From the NCBI RefSeq assembly GCF_003053845.1, contig NZ_QAYG01000011.1:1-64000 (forward strand): a DNA stretch of 64,000 nt, given 5' to 3'. Each line of letters starts with the position of its first letter. Positions within the stretch are counted from its first letter, which is position 1. The notes beneath the pieces were generated by a model. That model searched no databases and had not been told where the DNA came from. It saw only the letters and a program-made list of their open reading frames with translations. The DNA is from Breoghania corrubedonensis (lineage in GTDB: Bacteria; Pseudomonadota; Alphaproteobacteria; Rhizobiales; Stappiaceae). The position numbers were made by a program, and so were the translations under genes. Below are positions 54,683-63,500 of this stretch, piece after piece.

Positions 54683-55825
54683 TCAGCGCTCCCCAGTGAT
54701 CATGCGGCGGATGTAGGTGTTGAGGATGACGGCGAGCAGCAGGATGACACCGAGGAACACCCGGAAGAGCGAGCTTTCCACGCCCGCGAAGAACAATCCC
54801 TGCTGCACCACGCCGAAGATCAGCGCGCCGAGTGCCGCGCCCACCACCGAGCCGTAGCCGCCGGTCAGCAACGCCCCGCCGATGACAACGGAGATGATCG
54901 CCTCGAATTCCTTCAGCAGGCCGCGGTCGGCGGCCGCCGAACCGAATTCCATCACCTGGCAGGTGGCGAACACGGTCGCGCAGAAGGCGGTCAGCATGAA
55001 CATCGAGATCTTCACCCGGTTGACCGGCACGCCGACATAGCGTGCAGCCTGCGCGTCGCCGCCGGCGGCGAAGATCCAGTTGCCGAATTTCGTCCGCGTC
55101 AGCAGCAGATGGCCGAGCACGATCAGCACCAGCGCCCACACCATCAGCATCGGAATGCCCTCGATGACGGGTTGCCCGGCCTTGGGGCCGGCCACGAAGG
55201 TGCCGACGATGCCGTGCTGGCTCAGCCAGACGAACAGTCCGTGAAAGGCCTTGCCGCCGAAAAGCCAGGCGATGGGATCGCTCTCGGCCGCCTCGCGCAC
55301 GCCGCCGATGATGGTCTTTCGCGTCGTCGTGATGGAAATGAAGATCGTCAGCCCGCGCAGGATATAGAGAAAGGCGAGGGTGACGATGAAGGATGGCAAG
55401 CCGGTGCGGATGACCAGGTAGCCGTTGAAGGCGCCGATCGCCATCGCCAGCGCGAAGGCGATCAGGATCGCGGCCCACGCCGGCAGACCGACCTGAACGG
55501 TCAGCAGAGCGATGACGATGCCGGAAAACCCGATCATCGAGCCGACGGAAAGGTCGAACTCGCCGGCGATCATCAACAGGCAGGCGCCGACCGCAATGAT
55601 GGCGAACTGGGCCGAAACCGTGCCCCAGTTGAGGATGCCCTCGGGCGCGAACATGCCGCTGTCGCCGGCGATCGAGAGAAAGAACACGAACACCAGTATG
55701 GTACCGCAGATTGCGCCGAGTTCCGGACGGATGAGCGCCTTGCGGAAACGCGACATCTCGCGCACGCGTTCGTCGCGTGCCTCGTCGCGCAATTGTTCGA
55801 CCGAGCGGCCGTCTGCCGTGGACAT
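54683..55825 (-). CDS. Sugar-type ABC permease (probable inositol uptake)
   Basis: A 380-residue inner-membrane permease of the RbsC/FrcC/XylH group. About ten helices are visible; [20 protein letters not shown] near residue 90 and [17 protein letters not shown] near 250 are the conserved loops, and [31 protein letters not shown] the closing pair. The N-terminus has a long cytoplasmic stretch ([23 protein letters not shown]). The gene lies downstream of a periplasmic binding protein and just ahead of the ATPase. Confidence 0.9.
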   Translation of the reverse strand: MSTADGRSVEQLRDEARDERVREMSRFRKALIRPELGAICGTILVFVFFLSIAGDSGMFAPEGILNWGTVSAQFAIIAVGACLLMIAGEFDLSVGSMIGFSGIVIALLTVQVGLPAWAAILIAFALAMAIGAFNGYLVIRTGLPSFIVTLAFLYILRGLTIFISITTTRKTIIGGVREAAESDPIAWLFGGKAFHGLFVWLSQHGIVGTFVAGPKAGQPVIEGIPMLMVWALVLIVLGHLLLTRTKFGNWIFAAGGDAQAARYVGVPVNRVKISMFMLTAFCATVFATCQVMEFGSAAADRGLLKEFEAIISVVIGGALLTGGYGSVVGAALGALIFGVVQQGLFFAGVESSLFRVFLGVILLLAVILNTYIRRMITGER

Positions 55826-56206
55826 GGCGTTCTCCCTGGAGAGGGTTTCCGGATGTCCCGCCCGCGGCGGGATAATGCAGCTTATCCTGTGAGACGACCG
55901 CTTCGCGGTCTTCTCAGTGTCTGGCCCGGAAATGGCAGTCAGTTCTCCGGCTTAAACTCTCCACGTCATTGCCGGCTTCGACCGGCAATCCATGCCGTGA
56001 TTTCCCAGCACGACGAGTTGGCGAATTCTCCCGACATTCCTGCCTCCTCCTGTAAGGAGGCACCACGGAATGGATCCCGGGTCGGAGCCCGGGATGACGG
56101 TGAGAGATTGAGCCAAGGAGCCTGTTAGCATTTCCGCACGAGACGCTCGGGGCGACGCTCGGCAAGGCGCCGATCATCACGGTCGGGCGCACCCCCTTGA
56201 GCCCCC
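55826..56206. other. Gap holding a composite extragenic repeat
   Basis: No gene is supported between the permease and the binding-protein gene. Most of it is occupied by the repeat at 55964-56099 and a separate hairpin. The repeat interrupts an operon and may tune the ratio of binding protein to permease, as palindromic repeats do elsewhere by stabilising upstream mRNA. Confidence 0.55.
55964..56099. repeat. Composite inverted repeat of the GTCAT...ATCCA family
   Basis: The left unit (55964-56000) begins CGTCATTGCCGGCTTCGACCGG; the right unit on the other strand (56099 back to about 56060) begins CGTCATCCCGGGCTCCGACCC. The two are near-identical inverted copies, each with an internal hairpin (55968-55989 and 56074-56095). 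A separate hairpin TGCCTCCT/AGGAGGCA lies between them at 56041-56062. The outer ends match the repeat pair at 46327-46543. Confidence 0.75.
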
Positions 56207-57163
56207 CTAGCGGTACTGGCCCGCCAGTTCCTCGACGAGCGCGATGTTGCTCTTGGTGATGAAGCCGGGCCCCGAATTGATCGAGTTGCCCGGCACCACG
56301 CCGTAGCGCGTCAGGTTGGTCAGGATGACCACCGGCAGGTAACCCTGCAGAAACGGCTGCTGATCGATCGCAAACGCGATCACACCGGACTTGATCGCCT
56401 CGGAAATCTGCGACGACAGGTCGAAGGTGGCGAAGTGGATGGTGCCCGACTTGCCCATCTCGTCCAGCGCGGCAATGGTTGGGTGCGCTGAATTGGGCCC
56501 GAGCGTCAGGATGCCGTTGGTGTCGGGATGGGCGTTCAGGTAGGCCATCACCTTCGACTTCACCTCCGACGGATCGAGGCCGGAATCGATCATCTGGCCG
56601 CCGAGCTTCACGCCGATCGCGTCCGCATAGCCCTGGCAGCGCTCCACCGAGGCCGGGTTGGTGATGTAGTGGTTGACGCAGACAAACGAGGTGACGCCCG
56701 CCGCCTTGGCCTTTTCGCCGGCGCCGAAGCCGGCATCATATTCCGGCTGGCCGACATGCAGCAGCGCGCCGATCTTCTTCGACTGTTCCTCGGTTCCCGA
56801 ATTGACGGTGATGACCGGAATGCCCTTGGCCACCGCATCCGACAGCGGACCGGACAGCACATCATAGTCGGCGATGGTGGAAATGATGCCGTCGGGGTTG
56901 GAAGCGGATGCCTGCTGGATGATGCGGGCCATGTCGGCAAGATCGCCGGTCGGCGGATTGCGGTATTCCACCTCCACGTTCATCTCGTCGCTCGCCACCT
57001 TGATGGCGTTCTTGATGACGTTCCACCAGCTGTCGCTGTCGGGCGCATGGCTGACGAACACGTAGCGCTCGCCTTGCGCATGCGCGGCGGGGATGGAAAT
57101 CCCCGTGAAGGCGCCCGTGAAGGCGATGGCGGCCGTGGCCGCCGCGAAAAGCATCTTCTTCAT
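56207..57163 (-). CDS. Periplasmic sugar-binding protein (probable myo-inositol)
   Basis: A 318-residue type I periplasmic binding protein. A signal peptide (about 1-29, ending AAHAQ) precedes the mature start RYVFVSHAPDSDSWWNVIKNAIKVAS, typical of the ribose/inositol binding group. Lobe motifs DGIISTIADYDVLSGPLSDAVAKGIPVITVNSG and INSGPGFITKSN are present. It is the first gene of the uptake-catabolism operon and is preceded by an IolR-type palindrome, so inositol is the likely ligand, as for IbpA and relatives. Sequence alone cannot fix the ligand. Confidence 0.88.
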   Translation of the reverse strand: MKKMLFAAATAAIAFTGAFTGISIPAAHAQGERYVFVSHAPDSDSWWNVIKNAIKVASDEMNVEVEYRNPPTGDLADMARIIQQASASNPDGIISTIADYDVLSGPLSDAVAKGIPVITVNSGTEEQSKKIGALLHVGQPEYDAGFGAGEKAKAAGVTSFVCVNHYITNPASVERCQGYADAIGVKLGGQMIDSGLDPSEVKSKVMAYLNAHPDTNGILTLGPNSAHPTIAALDEMGKSGTIHFATFDLSSQISEAIKSGVIAFAIDQQPFLQGYLPVVILTNLTRYGVVPGNSINSGPGFITKSNIALVEELAGQYR

Positions 57164-57330
57164 CTGGTTTTCCTCCCGGTTTCATGATCCGGCAACCTCC
57201 CACGTCGCCGGCCGTCGCTCTGCACTCCTTGAAAGCGTGATCCGGCGCGTTCCCTGCGCGTCCGGACATTATGTGACGCAACGTCGATGCGTGGCGCAAT
57301 GTGCCGCTTGCCGTCTGTCAATCGTCTAAA

Positions 57331-57348
57331 TGGAATATAAATTCCATT
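57331..57348. promoter_or_regulatory. IolR-type operator GGAA-N6-TTCC (transport operon)
   Basis: ATGGAAT-ATAA-ATTCCAT (57331-57348) contains the exact form GGAA-N6-TTCC, which is the IolR site reported for rhizobial inositol genes. It lies 170 bases upstream of the binding-protein start. It should allow the RpiR-type regulator encoded next door to repress the uptake and iolCDEB genes. Confidence 0.75.
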
Positions 57349-57373
57349 CGCAATTCACTGCAATGAAAATTTT

Positions 57374-58210
57374 CTATTTCTCCTTTTCCCGCGCCGCGCC
57401 CACCGCCACGGCCAGCACGATCGCCACCGAAAGCGAGGCGGAAAGAGCCCGGAAGGCGCCCACATCGAGCTCGGTCACAAGGAGGGGGATGGCGCCGAGC
57501 CGCACGAGCGGGCTCGTGACCAGATCGGTGATGGCGATCACGTCCGCTCCGCGCGCCTTCGCCTCGCCCGCGATCTCGATCGTGCGTTCGGTATAAGGGG
57601 CGAAGGAGACCGCGATGACCGCGTCGCCCGGCCTGATCGTATCGCATGCATCCATGCCGCCGAGCCCGCTGTGCAGGATGGCGGGCACCTGCATCTTTGC
57701 AAAGGCGTAGCTGAAATAGGAGGTGACGGGAAAGGCACGGCGGAAGCCCACGAGATGGATCGTGCGCACCGCCGCAAGCCGTGTCACCGCTTCTTCGAGC
57801 GCCGCCGGATCGACCGACGTCATCAGGTTTTCAAGCGACATCCGCCCCACTTCGACGAATTCTGCCAGCAGGGCGAAGGGCGATTCAGTGCCGTGTTCGT
57901 GCAAGGCTGCCAACCGCGTGCGATAATCCGGCCAGCGGCTTGCGTGGTCGGAGCGGAATACCTTCTGCATCTGCGAAAAGCCGGAAAATCCAAGTTCCTG
58001 GCAAAACCGCATGAAGGCCGAGGGCTGCACGCCCGCCGCCTGCGAAAGCTCCGCCACCGTCGAAACGGCGACGCGGTCCGGGTTGGCGGCGACATAATCC
58101 GCGCATTGCTTCAGCCGCCGGGGCAGCGTTTCGGCCTTCTCGCTGAGCCGCTCCAGCACGGCTTCGATGGAGGTGGGGGTGAGATCTTCGGGCATTCCCG
58201 TCCAGTTCAT
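57374..58210 (-). CDS. iolR: MurR/RpiR-family transcriptional regulator (IolR-like)
   Basis: A 278-residue regulator with an N-terminal RpiR helix-turn-helix (about 15-90; RLKQCADYVAANPDRVAVSTVAELSQAAGVQPSAFMRFCQELGFSGFSQMQKVF) and a C-terminal SIS domain (about 125-255; RTIHLVGFRRAFPVTSYFSYAFAKM and GDAVIAVSFAPYTERTIEIA) that should bind a phosphorylated inositol catabolite. It is divergent from iolG and near two GGAA-N6-TTCC palindromes. In Sinorhizobium the equivalent IolR represses inositol genes. It is transcribed towards the transport operon. Confidence 0.9.
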   Translation of the reverse strand: MNWTGMPEDLTPTSIEAVLERLSEKAETLPRRLKQCADYVAANPDRVAVSTVAELSQAAGVQPSAFMRFCQELGFSGFSQMQKVFRSDHASRWPDYRTRLAALHEHGTESPFALLAEFVEVGRMSLENLMTSVDPAALEEAVTRLAAVRTIHLVGFRRAFPVTSYFSYAFAKMQVPAILHSGLGGMDACDTIRPGDAVIAVSFAPYTERTIEIAGEAKARGADVIAITDLVTSPLVRLGAIPLLVTELDVGAFRALSASLSVAIVLAVAVGAAREKEK

Positions 58211-58236
58211 GCTTGACTTATTCCATTGAAGATGAT

Positions 58237-58256
58237 TTTGGAATTTTTATTCCAAA
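58237..58256. promoter_or_regulatory. IolR-type operator GGAA-N6-TTCC (iolR/iolG divergent gap)
   Basis: TTTGGAAT-TTTT-ATTCCAAA is a perfect palindrome with the GGAA-N6-TTCC core. It lies 27 bases from the iolR start and 70 bases from iolG, so it could control both. A half-site ATTCCAT sits at 58220-58226. The same core recurs at 57331-57348. Confidence 0.78.
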
Positions 58257-58325
58257 TTGGCAAGGGGCCCGAAGAGCGAGGTCGGGGCCCTGAAAAGCCA
58301 AAGTGCCGCGGGAGGAGTTCGCATC

Positions 58326-59324
58326 ATGACGCTCAACGTTGCCCTGCTGGGGGCCGGCCGTATCGGCAAGGTCCACGCCCGAGCGGTGAACGCCGTCGCA
58401 GGCGCCCGACTTCTCGCCGTCGCCGATCCGCTCGGCGAGGCTGCCACCGCGCTCGCCTCCGCCTATGGCGCCGAGGTGCGCGACGTCGCCGCGATCGAGG
58501 TCGCGACGGACATCGATGCGGTGATCGTCTGCACCCCGACGGACACCCATGCCGACCTGATCGAGCGGTTCGCGCGGGCCGGCAAGGCGATCTTCTGCGA
58601 AAAGCCCGTCGATCTGTCGGTTGAGCGCGTGCGCGCCTGCCTGAAGGTGGTGGAGGGGGAGGGCGCGACGCTGATGCTCGGCTTCCAGCGCCGCTTCGAC
58701 GCGCAGTTTCGCGCCGCGCGCGATGCGATCGCGGCCGGGACGATCGGCACGGTGGAAATGGTGCAGATCGTCTCGCGCGATCCCGGGCCGCCGCCGCCCG
58801 CCTACATCGCCTCGTCGGGCGGCATCTTCCGCGACATGACCATCCATGATTTCGATATGGCGCGCTTTCTGCTGGGCGAAGAGATCGAGGCTGTGCAGGC
58901 CAGCGCCTCGGTCCTGACCGACCCGGAGATCGGCCGGCTTGGCGATTACGACAGCGCCTCGATCATCCTGACCACGGCGTCGGGCCGGCACTGTTCGATT
59001 TCCAATTCCCGCCGCGCCACCTACGGTTACGATCAGCGCGCCGAGGTGCTGGGCTCGAAAGGCATGGTCGCGGTCGCAAACGAGCGGCCGGTGTCCGTCG
59101 TTACCGCGACCGGCGACGGCTTTTGCGCACCGCCGCTGCACGACTTCTTCATGACCCGCTACGAAAAGGCCTACGCCGCCGAAATCGAAGCCTTCGTCGG
59201 CTTCGTACAAAGCGGCCGGGCACCGAGCCCCGGCGGCGATGACGGTCTCAGGGCCCTCGTCATCGCGGAGGCCGCCGCCCGCTCCATCACGGAAGGGCGG
59301 ACCGTGCGAACGAACGAAATCTGA
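58326..59324 (+). CDS. iolG: Inositol 2-dehydrogenase
   Basis: A 332-residue Gfo/Idh/MocA oxidoreductase that oxidises myo-inositol to 2-keto-myo-inositol with NAD. The Rossmann motif is GAGRIGKVHARAV, the catalytic Lys is in CEKPVDL, and the HDFDMARFLLG motif holds the active-site Asp/His. It follows the IolR-type operator. The longer upstream frame is out of the gene; ATG 58326 has a GGAGGA site ahead of it. Operon context with iolCDEB and the importer supports the assignment. Confidence 0.93.
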   Translation: MTLNVALLGAGRIGKVHARAVNAVAGARLLAVADPLGEAATALASAYGAEVRDVAAIEVATDIDAVIVCTPTDTHADLIERFARAGKAIFCEKPVDLSVERVRACLKVVEGEGATLMLGFQRRFDAQFRAARDAIAAGTIGTVEMVQIVSRDPGPPPPAYIASSGGIFRDMTIHDFDMARFLLGEEIEAVQASASVLTDPEIGRLGDYDSASIILTTASGRHCSISNSRRATYGYDQRAEVLGSKGMVAVANERPVSVVTATGDGFCAPPLHDFFMTRYEKAYAAEIEAFVGFVQSGRAPSPGGDDGLRALVIAEAAARSITEGRTVRTNEI

Positions 59325-59342
59325 ACGTCGGGAGGACTGACC

Positions 59343-60473
59343 ATGCCGACAGGAAACGGGGCGCTTGGTGTCGGCCTCATCGGCACCGGCTTTATGGGCA
59401 AGTGCCACGCGCTCGCTTATGGCGCGGTGCGCCGCATCTTTGGCGATGTGCCACCGGTGAGGCTGGAGCTTCTGTGCGAGGTGCCGGACGAAAAGGCTGC
59501 CGCCTTCGCCGACCAGTTCGGCTTTGCCCGTGCAACCGACGATTGGCGGGCGCTCGTGGCGGACCCGGCCGTCGATATCGTCTCGATCACCACGCCCAAC
59601 CGGCTGCACAAGGAAATGGCGCTGGCAGCCCTTGCCGCCGGCAAGCATGTCCATCTGGAAAAGCCGATGGCGCTGACACTTGCGGACGCCCGGGAAATGG
59701 CGGATGCGGCCGCCGCCGCGCCCGGCCGTACCATCGTCGGCTACAACTACCTGCACAATCCCATGATCGCCGAGGCCCGCCGTCTGCTGGAAGCCGGCGC
59801 CATCGGCCGCCCGATCCATTTTCGCGGTGTCGTCGACGAGGACTATCAGGCAGACCCCGAGACGCCCTGGACCTGGCGCGCCACGACTGCGGATGCCGGG
59901 CTTGGCTGCCTGGGCGATCTCGGTTGCCATCTGGTTTCCATCGCCACCCATCTGATGGGCCCGGTTGAAAGCCTCGTCGCCGAAATGCGGACGGTCCACG
60001 AAACGCGCCCGGTGGAGGGCGGCGATGAGCGCCGTCGGGTCGAGAACGAGGACATCGCCTCCGCGCTCGTCACCTTCCGCAGCGGCGTCCACAGCGTGCT
60101 TCTCGCCTCGCGCAGCGCCTGGGGCCGCAAGAACCGCATCGGTTTCGAGATCCACGGCACCGAGGGTATGATCGTTTTCGATCAGGAACGGCTGAACGAG
60201 TTGCGGCTCTTCCAGAACCGGGGCGAGGGAGCGGAGCAGGGCTTCAAGACCATTCTCGCCGGCCCTGCCCATCCGCCCTATGGCCGGTTCGTGCCCTCCG
60301 CCGGCCACCAGCTCGGCTTCAACGACCTGAAGGTGATCGAGGCGCACGCCTTCCTTTCCGGCATTGCGCACGCACGAGCTGCCTATCCTGATTTCAGCGA
60401 TGCCCTTGCCTTCGAGGAGGTGATCCACGCGATCGCACGGGCAAGTGCCGACGACGTGCGCGTGCGACTTTGA
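59343..60473 (+). CDS. Second Gfo/Idh/MocA-family oxidoreductase
   Basis: A 376-residue NAD(P)-dependent oxidoreductase, 18 bases after iolG. The nucleotide motif is GTGFMGKCHALAYGAV, the catalytic Lys is in LEKPMALT, and LGDLGCHLVSIATHLMG is the region that in related enzymes holds the catalytic His. It is larger than iolG and diverged from it. It may act on another inositol isomer (scyllo- or D-chiro-inositol) or on a related keto-sugar, as the paired idhA/iolX-type enzymes do in other bacteria. The substrate is not determined. Confidence 0.88.
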   Translation: MPTGNGALGVGLIGTGFMGKCHALAYGAVRRIFGDVPPVRLELLCEVPDEKAAAFADQFGFARATDDWRALVADPAVDIVSITTPNRLHKEMALAALAAGKHVHLEKPMALTLADAREMADAAAAAPGRTIVGYNYLHNPMIAEARRLLEAGAIGRPIHFRGVVDEDYQADPETPWTWRATTADAGLGCLGDLGCHLVSIATHLMGPVESLVAEMRTVHETRPVEGGDERRRVENEDIASALVTFRSGVHSVLLASRSAWGRKNRIGFEIHGTEGMIVFDQERLNELRLFQNRGEGAEQGFKTILAGPAHPPYGRFVPSAGHQLGFNDLKVIEAHAFLSGIAHARAAYPDFSDALAFEEVIHAIARASADDVRVRL

Positions 60474-60515
60474 CCGGACGCGAGGCTTTCGGGAAAGCCC
60501 CGAGGGTGTCGCGTG

Positions 60516-63500
60516 CTATCCGATTTCATAGCTCAGCCGTTCCAGCGAGAGCAGAACCCGCTTGCCCGGGTCGTACGATGAATAGAGCATCAACGAGATG
60601 ATCCAGCGCCCGCCATCCGTCGCGGGCTTCACCTTGTCTTGCCAGCTCGTCAGCGCATCGGAAATGGTCTCCGCCGTTCCGCTGTCGAGCGTTGTGTCGG
60701 GCAGCAGCCCGACGGCAAGCTCGCTCACCAGCGGATCGTCGCCGGCCACCAGCGTGTAGCCGTAGAAGAGCCCGAAGGTGAGCTTCAGATCGTCCGGCCG
60801 CGTGGTTTCGGGGAAGAGCGTGTCGAAAGCCGATTGCAGGGCTGCCTCCACGCTGTCGCCGGCGATCGGCAGCGGATCGGTTCGCGTGATGCCCGGCGTC
60901 ACGATGTCCGTCGCGGTGACGAGCGCCGTGCGGTAGACGAAGGCTTCCGCCGTGGCGGGGCCGTCGGGACCCAGCAGATCGGCGTTGCGGATCACCTCCA
61001 GCTCGATGCGGGCGTTCTGCCGTTCGCCGACATTGAGCCCCGGCCAGCCGATGGAGAAGGTCCGCGTCGATGGCAGCAGGATCGTCTCGCCGTCGGGCGG
61101 CAGATAGACCCGGCTGGAGCCTGCGGGCGTCTGGCCGACGAGTGTCACCCAACTCCCGTCGAGCGCTTTTACCAACACGTCCGGCCAGCCGAGATCGGCG
61201 CCGGTTTCCGTTTCCAGCCGTGTCAGCGTATAGCTTTCGAGCGCGCCCTGCGCCGTCTGCAACGCGGCCGAAACGGGGTAGCTTTCCGCCGCCACCCAGT
61301 CGTCGCCGCCACTCTCCGCCACGCCACCCGAGTTGGGAAGCCGCACCGACCACAGCGAGGCGACGTCGTCGGCGAGATCGGCGAAGGTGGTCACGGCGGC
61401 GACAAGGGTCGCCGGTTCGACGGTGCTCCTGGGATCGGTGAGCCCGGTCAGCAGACCGTTGAGGTCGTCCGACACAGCCACGTATTGCGCCAGCGCCGTG
61501 AACAGGTCCTCGTTCTCGCCCGCCAGCATGCGGCCTTGCGGCGGCGGGGAAAGGTTGAACTCCGCCGTCAGCACCACGTGATCCTGCGCGGCGTGCTCGT
61601 GCGAATAGGCGAAATCGAAGGTCCACAGAGCCGCCGTGTCAAGCGTCACGGGTACGGCCGGATCGCCGTTGCCCGATTGCGAGACGATGATCGGGAGCGC
61701 TGGAAATGCCTTGAGCGGTATCGGCACGTCGCTCGGCCCGAGCGCGACGTCGAGCGCGGCCGGGATCTCGTCGCCCGAAAGCACCGGCGTCATCGCCAGC
61801 CAGTCCGACGCGGTGTAGCCCGTCGCGACATCCACGGGCTTGCGATGGATCTCCAGGTTGGAGACCGTGTAGACGAGATCGAGCGCCACATGCGATTGCG
61901 CGCCGGGATCGGAGACGGAAAGCGGCAGCGTCAGGAAGGGCGCGGTTTCCGCAAGATCGACCTTTGCGGAGGCCAGCCGCCAGCTGCGCGTGTCGTCTGC
62001 GCTCTGCTGGTCGTCGGTGCTGCGTCCTTCGCCATAGAGCGCGGCGGTGCCGTCCGGATTTGTGCTCCGCGTCCAGGCGCTGTTGACGGTCGCGTCGTAC
62101 TGGACGATCGCGGCCGTCTCCCAGCCCGAGGCCAGCGAGACGCCCAGCGCCTGGCCGAAGATCTCTTTCGCCTCGACAAGGCCCGCTGAAAGGTTCTGGT
62201 CGGTCACCGCGCGCGGCAGGGTCGGGCCGGAGGACGGATTGACGAGGAAGACGCCTTCGAGATCTGCCGGGATGGCGCCTTGCAGCGTCCGCTTGGCGCC
62301 CATCATGCGCTGGAACTGGGCCTGCAGCTCCGCGATGTCGTTGATCGCGGCGGCATTGGCCGGGCTCAGCATCCGGTCGAAATCGGCCAGGAAGCGTCCG
62401 GCCCAGATTTCCACGTCGATGCCCTGATAGTCCATATCGACCGCCTGGGCGGGATCGAGGCTGCCGTTTTCAAGCGGTTCGATGGAGACGCCGGCGCGCG
62501 AGACCAGCGCGCCGTAAAGCGGTGCCAGCGCGATCATCCGGGCGAGCTTGTCCGAGCCGAACGTCACCGTGCGCGCGATATCGACCGAGGTGATGCCGGC
62601 GCTGCCGAAATCGACCGCCCACAGATCGGCGGCGTGATCGGGCATTCTGGCGGTTGCGAGCCGGATGTCCTCCAGCGCGTCGGTCAGCGCCTCCTCGAAG
62701 TCGTTGAAGTTGAGCGAGGCGCCGGAAGAGGGGGCGGCGATTGACGCGGTGACGCTCTCCACCGAAGTGCCGGTGAAGTCGTCATGGACCAGTTCGTGCG
62801 GCCGCGCCACCGTCATCTCCACGGTGAGCGCGAAGGCGGCACCGGGATAGGCGGGCGTGAAGGTTGACGAGAGCGTGATGTCGGCTGGCGGCAGCACCGC
62901 CGTGGCGCCTTCGACGAACAGCGCCTTCTCAGCATTGTCGTCAATCACCGAGGCGACGGTGGCCGTCGCAGGCAAGCCGGCCTCCAGATAGAGCGCGTTG
63001 AACCGGCCGACCGCGCTGTTGAGCGTATCGTGCGCGGCAATGGTGACGCTGGCGATGGCGGGATCCGGCGCCGATAGCTCCACACCCTCGACCAGAAGCC
63101 CCGGAACGCCGGCATTGGCGAGCCCGAAGGCCGCTCCCGTGACGCCGTAAAGGCCGGCAATGGCGGAAGGTTTCGTGTCGCCCGCCAGCGCCACAGGCGG
63201 ACAGACGAGCAGCCCGCCCGCGGCCAGCCGCCCGGCCGTATCGAAGGCTGCGGCGACTTCGGCCATCGTTGCGGTCGGCGCGGTCTGCTGCACATCGTCC
63301 AGCACGGCCTGGAACGTCGTCAGCCCATCCGTGTCGACGGGCACCTCCGTGCCGTCCACGTCCACATTGAAGGTCAGTCCCTGAGTAACCGTCCCCGGCA
63401 TGTTGCGGTTGCGCTCGGCGAGATCTGTCGCCTTGTCGGGTTCGTCCGAAAGTGCGAAGCCGGCTGCGATGCGCGACAGCGTGTCGGTGGAGCGCAGCGT

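Noticed and set aside
54431-56128. 565-codon plus-strand frame over the ABC permease
   Set aside because: Rich in His, Arg, Asp and Gln as expected from the antisense of a membrane protein; it runs through an extragenic repeat.
58218-60428. 736-codon minus-strand frame over both Gfo/Idh genes
   Set aside because: It covers two good plus-strand genes and the gap between them and has no domain.
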